From: Streptomyces hygroscopicus
Lineage (GTDB): Bacteria; Actinomycetota; Actinomycetes; Streptomycetales; Streptomycetaceae
Direction of reading: 5' to 3'
Length of the DNA stretch: 46,472 nt
Assembly: GCF_026168105.1 (NCBI RefSeq)
Contig: NZ_LBMW01000056.1
Location: forward strand, 1-46,472
Within the stretch, counting starts at the first letter, position 1, and every line of letters starts with the position of its first letter. Positions 15,384 to 22,974 of this stretch are shown here, piece after piece. Below the pieces are notes generated by a model. The model ran no database searches, was not told where the DNA came from, and worked only from the letters and a program-made list of their open reading frames with translations. The translations under genes were made by a program, and so were the position numbers.

Positions 15384-16274
15384 ATGGACGACAAGGATCT
15401 GCTGGCGGACCGCTTCCAGGCGCACCGGGGGCACCTCAGAGCAGTGGCCTACCGGATGCTCGGCTCGCTGACCGAGGCCGACGACGCCGTTCAGGAGGCC
15501 TGGCTGAGGCTGAACCGCTCCGACGTGAGCGAGGTCGAGAACCTCGCCGCCTGGCTCACGACCGTCGTCGGCCGCGTCTGTCTGGACATGCTGCGCTCCC
15601 GCAGCGCGCGCCGCGAGGAACCCATCGTGGACACGTTCGTCCCCGATCCGGTCGTCGGCCCGCTGGGGCGCGTCGACCCCGAACAGGAGGCGCTGCACGC
15701 CGACTCGGTCGGACTGGCCCTCCTCGTGGTGCTGCGGACACTGGAGCCCGCCGAGCGGCTGGCGTTCGTCCTGCACGACATGTTCGCCGTGCCCTTCGAC
15801 GACATCGCGCCCGTCGTCGGCCGTACGTCCGCCGCGACCCGGCAGCTCGCCAGCCGCGCCCGCCGCCGGGTCCGGAGTGCCGAGCCCGCGGCCGATCCGG
15901 ACCTCGGGCGGCAACGCGAGGTGCTGGAGGCGTTCCTCGCGGCCTCGCGCGGCGGCGACTTCGACGCCCTGGTCGCGGTCCTGCACCCCGACGTGGTGCT
16001 GCGGGCCGACTCCGGCGCTCTGGTGGGCGGTGCGGCCGCGTCCAAGGTGGTCCGTGGTGCGGCGGCAGTGGCCGAACAGGCGCTCACGTTCCGGCAGTTC
16101 GCCCAGCAGGCCCGGCTCGCCGTGGTCAACGGCGCGATCGGAGTCGTCACGGCGCACGAGGGGAGGCTGCTGTCGGTCATGGGCGTCACCGTCGCGGACG
16201 GCAGGATCGTCGGCGTGTACATCCTGTCGGACCCGGACCGGCTGGAGCGTCTGGGCTTCACACCGGAGGACTGA
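15384..16274 (+). CDS. ECF41-type RNA polymerase sigma factor with C-terminal SnoaL-like domain (SigJ-like)
   Basis: 296-aa extracytoplasmic-function sigma factor. Region 2 is FQAHRGHLRAVAYRMLGSLTEADDAVQEAWLRL; region 4 is LEPAERLAFVLHDMFAVPFDDIAPVVGRTSAATRQLASRARRRV. A SnoaL/NTF2-like domain follows (about 180-290) and ends with DGRIVGVYILSDPDRLERL, matching the conserved terminal motif of ECF41 sigmas, where this domain replaces an anti-sigma factor. VDTFVPDPV stands at the usual linker position. ATG 15384 has GGGGA upstream; ATG 15357 has nothing. ECF41 genes normally sit beside a carboxymuconolactone decarboxylase, oxidoreductase or epimerase target; none is adjacent here. The last 17 bp overlap the convergent DUF5999 gene. 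Confidence 0.9.
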   Translation: MDDKDLLADRFQAHRGHLRAVAYRMLGSLTEADDAVQEAWLRLNRSDVSEVENLAAWLTTVVGRVCLDMLRSRSARREEPIVDTFVPDPVVGPLGRVDPEQEALHADSVGLALLVVLRTLEPAERLAFVLHDMFAVPFDDIAPVVGRTSAATRQLASRARRRVRSAEPAADPDLGRQREVLEAFLAASRGGDFDALVAVLHPDVVLRADSGALVGGAAASKVVRGAAAVAEQALTFRQFAQQARLAVVNGAIGVVTAHEGRLLSVMGVTVADGRIVGVYILSDPDRLERLGFTPED

Positions 16275-16476
16275 CCCGGCTCGGTGGGACCGCCGCGCCT
16301 TCCGCCGCCCGCGGAGCCACGGCCCGGCCGTCCGGGAGCAGTTCGCCGGTGTCGTCGAAGACGATGGTGCCGTTGCACAGCAGATTCCATCCCTGCTCCG
16401 GGTGGGCGGAGACGATGACCGCGGCGTCGTGGTCGGGCCGGTCGGCCGGCGGGCACGGAGGCCAGTGCGTGCACAT
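16258..16476 (-). CDS. Small DUF5999-like protein
   Basis: 72 aa, recognised from the conserved pattern MC-H-PPCP near the N-terminus followed by AHPEQGWNLLCNGTIVFDDTGELLPDG, typical of the Streptomyces DUF5999 mini-proteins. Three Cys and two His (Cys2, His4, Cys8, His25, Cys34) could bind metal. The ATG at 16476 is preceded by GGAGAG at good spacing. The 3' end overlaps the convergent sigma gene by 17 bp. The tail after LPDG is low-complexity. Function is unknown. Confidence 0.75.
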   Translation of the reverse strand: MCTHWPPCPPADRPDHDAAVIVSAHPEQGWNLLCNGTIVFDDTGELLPDGRAVAPRAAEGAAVPPSRVSPPV

Positions 16477-16577
16477 GACATCTCTCCAGGGTCGTACGAC
16501 GTGTACCTCCGTGGTAGCGGAGTTTGTTTTCGTACGGATGAGAGGGCCCCCACAGCGCGGGAAACTCGGCGGTGAGT

Positions 16578-17042
16578 TCAGGTGGGTGCGGGGCCCGGCG
16601 GCTCCAGCAGCCTGCGCTCCAGGTCGCGCAGGTCCTTGGTGATGGACGAGCGGACCTGCCTGGCCATGATCGGCGCGGCCGGACGGTAGAAGCGTCCGGA
16701 CTCGCCCCGCACCCGGATGCGCGCGAGGGTGCCCTGGGGGTGGGCGGCAAAGGTGTAGGTGACGTGCATGGGCATCGGGCCCGCCACGGACACCATGTCC
16801 AGCAGCTCCGGTGGGTCGTACATCGCGACGCGCAGCACGTAGTCGATGCGCTTCCCGAGGAAGTGCGCGGTGCGGGTGACCTCGGCTCCGACCCCGAAGC
16901 CGCCCGCGTCCGCCTCCCGCGTGAGTTCCGCCGTGCGGATGCCCTGCGTCCACTCGGGATCATTGCGCCAGTCCATGGCGTATGCGGCCACCTGCTCGGG
17001 TGGCAGCCGGATCACGCGTTCCGCCGTCTCGTCGATGGTCAT
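16578..17042 (-). CDS. SRPBCC (START/Bet v1-like) family protein
   Basis: 154-aa cytoplasmic protein with the helix-grip pattern of polyketide cyclase/dehydrase-like SRPBCC members: TAERVIRLPPEQVAAYAMDWRNDPEW at the start, a run of alternating beta-strand residues ending in YTFAAHPQGTLARIRVRGE, and a long C-terminal helix (MARQVRSSITKDLRDLERRL). Such proteins bind hydrophobic ligands. ATG at 17042. It lies 101 bp upstream of DUF5999 on the same strand, so the two may share a transcript. The ligand is unknown. Confidence 0.82.
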   Translation of the reverse strand: MTIDETAERVIRLPPEQVAAYAMDWRNDPEWTQGIRTAELTREADAGGFGVGAEVTRTAHFLGKRIDYVLRVAMYDPPELLDMVSVAGPMPMHVTYTFAAHPQGTLARIRVRGESGRFYRPAAPIMARQVRSSITKDLRDLERRLLEPPGPAPT

Positions 17043-17171
17043 ACCGTTCCCTCGATCATGGTGCCGTGCGATTTGCTTCCGCCTCGCACGCGGCCAGTTG
17101 CCCCACTCAGGATTCCTCCCGCTTGCACGGGCGGCGACCCGGGGCCCGACGACTGGATGTCAGGCCGCGAG

Positions 17172-18863
17172 TCAGAACGGCCCGTGCAGTTCGCCCAGTT
17201 TGTCGGTCAGGCGCAGGTTCTCCGAGTAGTCGACGGGGCAGACGATCACGGAGACGGCGTGCTCGGCCAGGGCGCGGCGCAGGATGGGCAGCAACTGGTC
17301 GGCCGCCTTGACCGCGTAGCCGCGTGCGCCGAAGGTCTCGGCGTAGGCGACCAGGTCCGGGTTGGTGAACCGGGTGTGGCTGTGGCGGCCGAGTTCGAGC
17401 TCCATCTTCCAGGTGATCAGGCCGTATTCGTGGTCCACCAGGACGAGGACCACCAGGGGGACGCGCTCGCGGACAGCGGTCTCCAGTTCCTGGGAGTTCA
17501 TGAGGAACGAGCCGTCGCCCATCATCGCCAGCACCCGCCGTTCCGGCCGGGCCAGCTTGGCGGCGATGGCACCGGGGAGCGCGAAGCCCATGGTGGACAG
17601 GCCGTTGGAGACCAGGCAGGTCTCCGGTTCGTACGCCGGGTACAGACGCGCCATCCACATCTTCCCGGCACCGGTGTCGGCCAGCACGATGTCGTGGCGG
17701 TCCAGTGCGGTGCGCACATCGGAGACCACGCGCTGCGGGACCAGCGGAAAGGCGTCGTTCTCCCGTCCGTAGCGGAGTTCCTCGGCGAGCAGCGCCCGGA
17801 TCTTCGCACCGGCGCCGGTGCGGTAGGCGAGTCCGTCGGGCAGTGCCGCGGCGAGCGCGTCCAGCGACTGGGAGGGGTCGCCCTCGACTCCGACCGTGAC
17901 CGGGTAGTGGGCGTCCACCTCCGCGGGGAAGTGGTGCACGTGCACGATGCGCTTGTCGCCGTACGGGTTGATCTTGACCGGGTCGAACTCCTGGATCTCG
18001 TAGCCCACACAGATCAGGACGTCGGCATCCTCGAAGCCGCAGTTGCTGTAGTCGTGGCGCATGAAGCCCACCGTCCCGAGCGCGTTCGGGTGGTCGTCCG
18101 CAATGACGCCCTTCCCGTGGAACGTGGTCGCCACCGGGACGTCGAGCCGCTCGGCGAACCGTACGAGGGCGGCCGTGGCCCCGGCTCTCGCGGCGCCGTG
18201 GCCCGCGAGCACGATGGGGCGCCGGGCCGTCGTGAGCACCTCGGCGGCCCGGGCGATCTGGGAGGACGAGGGCGCGTCGGCATGCACGGCGTCGATCTTC
18301 AGAGGGCCGAGCGGCGTGCCGGGGCGTGCCGCTTCGATGTCCTCCGGCACCGCCAGGAAGACGGCGCCGGGGCGTTCGCTCTGCGCGGTCTTGAACGCTT
18401 TGCGGACCATCTCCGGTACCGCGTCGGGAGTGTGGACCTGTGCCGCCCACTGGGTGACCGGGGCGAACATCGACACCAGATCGATGACCTGGTGGGATTC
18501 CTTGTGGATCCGGCTCAGCGAGCCCTGGGCGGCCAGGGCCACCAGCGGTGTGCTGTTGGTCGTCGCGTCCGCGGTGCCGAGCAGCAGGTTGATCGCTCCG
18601 GGCCCGAGCGTGGCCGAGCACACTCCCGCACGGCCGGTCAGCCGCCCGTAGATCTCCGCCATGAACGAGGCGCCCTGCTCGTGGCGCACCAGGACGTACC
18701 GGATTCCCGAGCCGTTGAGCGCGTCGACGAAGCGGATGTTCTCCTCGCCGGGAATCCCGAAGACGTATTCCACGCCCTCGGCCCGCAGACAGCGCACCAT
18801 CAGGTGTGCGACGTCCTCCACGGCTGCTGTGCTCTGCGACTCGGTTGCGCGCTCGGTGTCCAT
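17172..18863 (-). CDS. Thiamine-diphosphate enzyme, acetolactate synthase large-subunit type
   Basis: 563-aa ThDP-dependent enzyme, probably acetolactate synthase or a close relative (2 pyruvate to 2-acetolactate). N-terminal Pyr domain: FGIPGEENI (35-43) and RHEQGASFMAE with the ThDP-activating Glu62. Central domain about 190-330. C-terminal PP domain: GDGSFLMNSQ (449-458) with ITWKMELELG downstream. No regulatory-subunit gene follows, so a catabolic or specialised role is more likely than branched-chain amino acid synthesis. The ATG at 18863 has TACGTT six bases upstream and no ribosome site, suggesting a leaderless mRNA; a GTG at 18899 is less likely. Divergent from a flavodoxin-fold reductase. 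Confidence 0.85.
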   Translation of the reverse strand: MDTERATESQSTAAVEDVAHLMVRCLRAEGVEYVFGIPGEENIRFVDALNGSGIRYVLVRHEQGASFMAEIYGRLTGRAGVCSATLGPGAINLLLGTADATTNSTPLVALAAQGSLSRIHKESHQVIDLVSMFAPVTQWAAQVHTPDAVPEMVRKAFKTAQSERPGAVFLAVPEDIEAARPGTPLGPLKIDAVHADAPSSSQIARAAEVLTTARRPIVLAGHGAARAGATAALVRFAERLDVPVATTFHGKGVIADDHPNALGTVGFMRHDYSNCGFEDADVLICVGYEIQEFDPVKINPYGDKRIVHVHHFPAEVDAHYPVTVGVEGDPSQSLDALAAALPDGLAYRTGAGAKIRALLAEELRYGRENDAFPLVPQRVVSDVRTALDRHDIVLADTGAGKMWMARLYPAYEPETCLVSNGLSTMGFALPGAIAAKLARPERRVLAMMGDGSFLMNSQELETAVRERVPLVVLVLVDHEYGLITWKMELELGRHSHTRFTNPDLVAYAETFGARGYAVKAADQLLPILRRALAEHAVSVIVCPVDYSENLRLTDKLGELHGPF

Positions 18864-18869
18864 GAGGTG

Positions 18870-18875
18870 AACGTA
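18870..18875 (-). promoter_or_regulatory. -10 element for a probably leaderless ALS-like transcript
   Basis: Reads TACGTT on the minus strand, 6 nt before the ATG at 18863; no Shine-Dalgarno in between. Confidence 0.4.
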
Positions 18876-19070
18876 GGCACGCCGGGTGGCGTCGGCCACT
18901 CACCGGCCGCCGGCCGGGGCGTTCATACCCGGCACCGGGCCCGCCACCCGTTCGGACGCCGCGGAATCCCAACGGGTGCGCTGCCGTGGCGGGCGCCGGG
19001 GACAGGGCGGCACGATGGAGACCGAGGCGCCGCCGTGAACGGCACGGTGGCAGGGCCCTGGGAGGACCGT

Positions 19071-19808
19071 GTGACCGCATCGTCGCCCGCCACCGCCTCA
19101 CCGCCTGCCCGCTACGACGACCTCCGCGCTCTCTTCGTCAACTGCACTCTGAAGCGGTCCCCGGAGCGGAGCAACACCCAGGGCCTGATCGACCGCAGCA
19201 CCGGCATCATGGACGCGCAGGGAGTGCACGTCGATCTCGTACGGGCCGTCGACCACGACATCGCCACCGGTGTCTGGCCCGACATGACGGAGCACGGGTG
19301 GGAGACGGATGCCTGGCCGGGGCTGTTCGAGAAGGTCATGGCGGCCGACATCCTCGTACTCGCCGGTCCCATCTGGCTGGGCGACAACAGTTCGGTGATG
19401 AAGCGGGTGATCGAACGGCTCTATGCCTGCTCCAGCCGGCTCAACGAAGCCGGCCAGTACGCCTACTACGGACGGGTCGGCGGCTGTCTCATCACCGGCA
19501 ACGAGGACGGCGTCAAGCACTGCGCGATGAACGTCCTCTACAGCATGCAGCACCTCGGATACACCATCCCTCCTCAGGCGGACGCCGGATGGATCGGCGA
19601 GGCGGGTCCCGGCCCCAGCTATCTCGACCCCGGCTCGGGCGGCCCGGAGAACGACTTCACCAACCGCAATACCACCTTCATGACCTGGAACCTGCTCCAC
19701 CTGGCCCGGGCACTCAAGGACCTCGGCGGCATCCCCGTCTACGGCAACCAGCGCACCGCCTGGGACGCCGGCTGTCGCCACGACTACGAGAACCCCGAGC
19801 ACCGATAA
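19071..19808 (+). CDS. Flavodoxin-like / NADPH-dependent FMN reductase family protein
   Basis: 245-aa flavoprotein. ALFVNCTLKRSPERSNTQGLIDRS matches the FMN-phosphate loop of the NADPH-dependent FMN reductase family, and ILVLAGPIWLGDNSSVMKRVIERL the GxPxW(Y)-type flavin-ring loop. GGCLITGNEDGVKHCAMNVLYSMQHLGY continues the family pattern. The start is GTG at 19071 with GGAGG five bases upstream; a GTG at 19035 is a weaker alternative, and the open frame extends far to the left only as a shadow of the ALS gene. It is divergent from the ALS-like gene. Its electron acceptor is unknown; supplying electrons to nearby P450s is speculative. Confidence 0.85.
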   Translation: MTASSPATASPPARYDDLRALFVNCTLKRSPERSNTQGLIDRSTGIMDAQGVHVDLVRAVDHDIATGVWPDMTEHGWETDAWPGLFEKVMAADILVLAGPIWLGDNSSVMKRVIERLYACSSRLNEAGQYAYYGRVGGCLITGNEDGVKHCAMNVLYSMQHLGYTIPPQADAGWIGEAGPGPSYLDPGSGGPENDFTNRNTTFMTWNLLHLARALKDLGGIPVYGNQRTAWDAGCRHDYENPEHR

Positions 19809-19836
19809 GGCTTTCTGCGGCGAGTGCCCAGGTCGT

Positions 19837-19842
19837 TAGGGT
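19837..19842 (+). promoter_or_regulatory. -10 element for a probably leaderless pentapeptide-protein transcript
   Basis: TAGGGT, then 7 nt, then the ATG at 19850; no Shine-Dalgarno. Confidence 0.5.
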
Positions 19843-19849
19843 GGTTCAC

Positions 19850-20680
19850 ATGCACATGCCCTCCACCGACCGTTCCGACCTGCGCCCCGACTGCGGCCAG
19901 TGCTTCGCGCTGTGTTGTGTCGCGCTGCCCTTCGCGCGCTCGGCGGACTTCGCGATGGACAAGGACGCCGGCACGCCCTGCCGCAACCTTCGAGACGACT
20001 TCCGCTGCGGCGTCCACACCGAGCTTCGTTCACGGGGGTTCTCGGGCTGCACGGTCTACGACTGCTTCGGCGCCGGACAGAAGGTCTCCCGGATCACCTT
20101 CGGCGGACAGGACTGGCGGACGGGCGGCCGGGAGCACGCCCGGAGGATGTTCGACGTGTTCCCGGTGGTGCGCCAACTCCATGAGCTGCTCTGGTATCTG
20201 ACCGAGGCACTCACCCTGCCCGCGGCCGGCCCGGTCCATGCCGACCTGCGCCGCCTGCTGGACGGCACCGAGCGGCTGACCCTCCAGTCCCCCGAGGAAC
20301 TGGGGGAGCTGGACGTGGCCGCGCACCGGCAGGAGGTCAACGTCCTTCTCGTGCGCACCAGCGAGCTGGTGCGGGCCACAGCGGGGCGGAAGCGGAAGGA
20401 CCGCCGGGGCGCCGACCTCATCGGCGCCCGTCTCAAGGGGGCCGACCTGCGCGGTGCCAGTCTCCGCGGTGCCTACCTCATAGCCGCCGACCTCACGGGC
20501 GCCGATCTGCGTGACGCCGATCTGATCGGCGCCGATCTGCGCGACGCGGACCTCACCGACGCCGATCTGACCGGTGCCTTCTTCCTGACCCAGCCGCAGA
20601 TCAACGCGGCCAGGGGGAGCGCGGGCACCCGGCTCCCGGCGTCAGTCACGCGCCCCGGTCACTGGACAGCGCATCTCTGA
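19850..20680 (+). CDS. Pentapeptide-repeat protein with cysteine-rich N-terminus
   Basis: 276 aa. The first 80 residues are Cys-rich (DCGQCFALCC at about 14-23, then CRNLRDDFRCGVH and GCTVYDCFGAG), suggesting a metal or cluster site. A helical middle region follows (FDVFPVVRQLHELLWYLTEAL). Residues about 185-250 are some 13 pentapeptide repeats of A(D)LxxA type (ADLRGASLRGAYLIAADLTG and on), which fold as a right-handed beta-helix. Known proteins with such helices include DNA-mimic gyrase protectors, but the short helix here gives no specific role. The 3' end overlaps the convergent P450 gene by 39 bp. ATG at 19850; a second ATG is two codons later. Confidence 0.85.
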   Translation: MHMPSTDRSDLRPDCGQCFALCCVALPFARSADFAMDKDAGTPCRNLRDDFRCGVHTELRSRGFSGCTVYDCFGAGQKVSRITFGGQDWRTGGREHARRMFDVFPVVRQLHELLWYLTEALTLPAAGPVHADLRRLLDGTERLTLQSPEELGELDVAAHRQEVNVLLVRTSELVRATAGRKRKDRRGADLIGARLKGADLRGASLRGAYLIAADLTGADLRDADLIGADLRDADLTDADLTGAFFLTQPQINAARGSAGTRLPASVTRPGHWTAHL

Positions 20681-22159
20681 CGGCGCCTGGGCCACGGCCT
20701 CCGGGGCAGATGTCCCGGCGGCCCGGCGGTCGAGGTGCAGCCGCAGACCGTCCGGCATCAGGGTCAGCCGTTCCGCCACCCTCAGCCGATAGCCGGGGTC
20801 GGGCCGCAGTTCGTAGCGGCGCAGCAGCAGGCCCAGCACCAGCGTCGCCTCGTGCAGCGCGAACTGGCGCCCGATGCAGGCCCGTGCCCCCGTCCCGAAC
20901 GGCTTGAACGTGTGCCCGGACCGGGTCCGTACCGTCGCGGGGTCGAACCGGTCGGGGTCGAACCGCTCCGCGTCCGCACCCCACACGTCCGGGTCCCGGT
21001 GCAGCATCGCCGTCAGGACCAGCGCCCAGGCGCCCCGCCGCATCGGATGAACGCCGCCCAGGACGGTGTCGTGCCGCGCCTCGCGCGCGAAGGCCGGGGC
21101 GGTGGGCCACAGGCGCAGGGACTCGTCGAGGACCCGGCGGACGTACCGCAGCTTGGCGACCTGCTCGTAGCCGGGCCGTGGGACGGAGCCCCACACCCGA
21201 TCCACCTCCTCCCTGGCCCGCGCGGCGATCTCTGGATGCCGGGAGAGGTAGTGCAGGGCGAAGGAGAGCGCGCCCGAGGTCGTCTCATGGCCGGCGACCA
21301 GGAACGTGATGACCTGACGCCGGACGTTCTCGGCTGCCAGCCGCTCACCGGTCACCGGGTGGGCGGTTTCCAGCATCCGGTCGAGCAGGTCGCCCTCGCC
21401 GCGGCCGGCCCGCCGGGCCCGTACGACCTCGTCGACCGTGCGGTTGAGATACGCCATGTCCGCATCGTTGCGCCGGGCGGCGCCGCGCAGCAGCAGGGGG
21501 GACAGCGGGCCGGGAACGACGTTGCGGCGCTGCGCGAACGTCAGCGTGCCGACCATCGCGCTCACGAAGGGGTGCGGCCGGGACCGTTCGAAGGAGCCGA
21601 AGCCATGGCCGAAGCCGGTGCGTGCGATCGTCTCCAGCGTCAGCTTGGTCATGTCGCCGGGCACGTCCACGGCGTGGCCCGCCGCCTGCTCCGCGTCCCA
21701 GCGGTCCAGGAGCCGCTCGGCCACGTCCAGCATCATCGGGTGGTAGCCCGCCATGGCCTCGCGGCTGAATCCGGGCGCCAGGACGTCATGCGCCAGCTGC
21801 CAGTTGGGCTCGTGGTTGTATGCCGTGAACAGCCCGTCTCCCGCGACCGGCCGCAGATTGGCGACTCCGAGCCCCACGTGCTTCGCGAACCGCGACTCGT
21901 CGGCGAGGTCGGCCGCGAGCTTCCCGCCCCATACGAAGACGATCTCGCGGCTGAAGAACTTGCGCCGGAAGATCGGGCCGAGTTGGCGTCCGTACCGCAT
22001 CGAGTCCTGGACCGGCCGGCGGACGTCGGCGCCGAGGATGTCACCGACGAGCGGGACCCGGTGTCGTGGGTGCGGAATGCGCCCCAGTTCCGGCCAGCCC
22101 AGCTCCGCACCGCGGAACCCCCTGGACAGCTCGGTCGCCGTTGCCGTCGCCTCCGCCAT
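20642..22159 (-). CDS. Cytochrome P450, CYP102-like heme domain without reductase
   Basis: 505-aa class-II-type P450 heme protein. I-helix AGHETTSGA (289-297), K-helix ESLR (Glu346, Arg349), and heme loop FGTGARACIGRQF with axial Cys428. DGLFTAYNHEPNW at 108-120 matches the substrate-channel segment of CYP102A1 (BM3), including the Phe lining the heme pocket. It ends with a short Cys-containing tail instead of the flavin reductase of BM3. GGGAG precedes the ATG at 22159. It is divergent from a TetR-family gene, its likely regulator. It must take electrons from a separate reductase. Fatty-acid or other hydrophobic hydroxylation is inferred from the family. Confidence 0.92.
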   Translation of the reverse strand: MAEATATATELSRGFRGAELGWPELGRIPHPRHRVPLVGDILGADVRRPVQDSMRYGRQLGPIFRRKFFSREIVFVWGGKLAADLADESRFAKHVGLGVANLRPVAGDGLFTAYNHEPNWQLAHDVLAPGFSREAMAGYHPMMLDVAERLLDRWDAEQAAGHAVDVPGDMTKLTLETIARTGFGHGFGSFERSRPHPFVSAMVGTLTFAQRRNVVPGPLSPLLLRGAARRNDADMAYLNRTVDEVVRARRAGRGEGDLLDRMLETAHPVTGERLAAENVRRQVITFLVAGHETTSGALSFALHYLSRHPEIAARAREEVDRVWGSVPRPGYEQVAKLRYVRRVLDESLRLWPTAPAFAREARHDTVLGGVHPMRRGAWALVLTAMLHRDPDVWGADAERFDPDRFDPATVRTRSGHTFKPFGTGARACIGRQFALHEATLVLGLLLRRYELRPDPGYRLRVAERLTLMPDGLRLHLDRRAAGTSAPEAVAQAPSEMRCPVTGARD

Positions 22160-22213
22160 GACGCCATCTCCCTTGATGCAGCGACACGTTGAGCAAAGCC
22201 CCGTGTTGTACGT

Positions 22214-22254
22214 CGGTTCAATAGCGGACTCAGTGTGATCCCGCCGTTGAACCG
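22214..22254. promoter_or_regulatory. Inverted repeat in the P450/TetR divergent promoter
   Basis: CGGTTCAA (22214-22221) and TTGAACCG (22247-22254) form a perfect 8-bp inverted repeat, with GCGG and CCGC also symmetric just inside. The right arm lies just upstream of the -10 of the TetR gene. This is the best candidate for the TetR-family operator. Confidence 0.5.
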
Positions 22255-22262
22255 GCGTCAAG

Positions 22263-22268
22263 TAAAGT
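22263..22268 (+). promoter_or_regulatory. -10 element for a probably leaderless TetR transcript
   Basis: TAAAGT, 6 nt, then ATG at 22275; no Shine-Dalgarno. Confidence 0.5.
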
Positions 22269-22274
22269 GCGGGC

Positions 22275-22883
22275 ATGGCCGCGAACCAGGGCGGGCGCAC
22301 GCGCCGTCGGCTCAGCACCGAGGAGCGAAGGGAGCAGCTCCTGTCGGTCGGGGCCCGGCTGTTCTCGGAGAATCCGTACGACGACGTGTGGATCGAGCAG
22401 GTTGCCGAGATCGCCGGAGTCTCGCGCGGGCTGCTGTACCACTACTTCCCGACCAAGCGGGACTTCTTCGCGGCGGTGGTGGAGCGGGAGAGCGTACGGA
22501 TGCTGCGGATGACGGCGGCCGTGCCCGGGGTTCCGGTGCGCGAGCAGCTCGCCGCCGGTCTCGATGTCTTTCTGGCGTATGTCGAGGAGCACGCACACGG
22601 CTTCCGTGCCTTCCATCGCGCCGATGCGGCGGGGGACCAGGCGGTGCGAAGGGTCTATCAGCGGTCGTTGGCCGCGCAGGAGCGGCAGATCCTGGCGGCG
22701 CTCGAGGCGGACCCCGAGTTGGGCCGTGCGGCCGGTCAACGGCCCGATCTGAGGATCGCCGTCCGTGGCTGGCTGGCCTTCACGACGGCCGTGTGCCTGG
22801 AGTGGCTGCGCGGGGCCGAGCTGTCCCGGGAGCAGGTGCGCGACCTGTGTGCCCGCGCGCTGTTGGGAGTCGTCGCTCCCTGA
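22275..22883 (+). CDS. TetR/AcrR-family transcriptional regulator
   Basis: 202-aa DNA-binding repressor. N-terminal HTH: RREQLLSVGARLFSENPYDDVWIEQVAEIAGVSRGLLYHYFPTKRDFFAAVV (about 19-70). The C-terminal helical domain is the ligand-binding part; LEWLRGAELSREQVRDLCARALL closes it. The gene is divergent from the CYP102-like P450, the usual layout for a TetR repressor controlling both itself and the P450. ATG at 22275, probably leaderless. The inducer would be a P450 substrate or similar hydrophobic molecule (inference). Confidence 0.92.
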   Translation: MAANQGGRTRRRLSTEERREQLLSVGARLFSENPYDDVWIEQVAEIAGVSRGLLYHYFPTKRDFFAAVVERESVRMLRMTAAVPGVPVREQLAAGLDVFLAYVEEHAHGFRAFHRADAAGDQAVRRVYQRSLAAQERQILAALEADPELGRAAGQRPDLRIAVRGWLAFTTAVCLEWLRGAELSREQVRDLCARALLGVVAP

Positions 22884-22940
22884 CCGGCCCGTTCCCCGAT
22901 CGGGGGGTCCTGGTTGGCGTGCGCCCCGACCTCCGATAAG

Positions 22941-22959
22941 TTAGGCAAGGCTTACTTAA
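22941..22959 (+). promoter_or_regulatory. Iron box (DmdR/IdeR-type operator)
   Basis: TTAGGCAAGGCTTACTTAA matches the 19-bp actinobacterial iron-box consensus TTAGGTTAGGCTCACCTAA at 15 of 19 positions, including the TTAGG and TAA ends and the central AGGCT. It is 15 bp upstream of the DUF2470 start codon, just before AAGGAGGT, so a bound iron repressor would block transcription or early elongation. Confidence 0.8.
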
Positions 22960-22974
22960 AAAAGGAGGTTGGGG

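Noticed and set aside
16572..19070. Very long open frame on + running into the flavodoxin-like gene
   Set aside because: It is antisense to the SRPBCC and ALS-like genes and has Arg/Gly/Ala/Asp-rich composition typical of GC-rich shadow frames; the real gene starts at 19071 behind GGAGG.
17107..19101. 664-codon minus-strand frame
   Set aside because: Frame-shifted shadow of the ALS-like gene; no family motifs.
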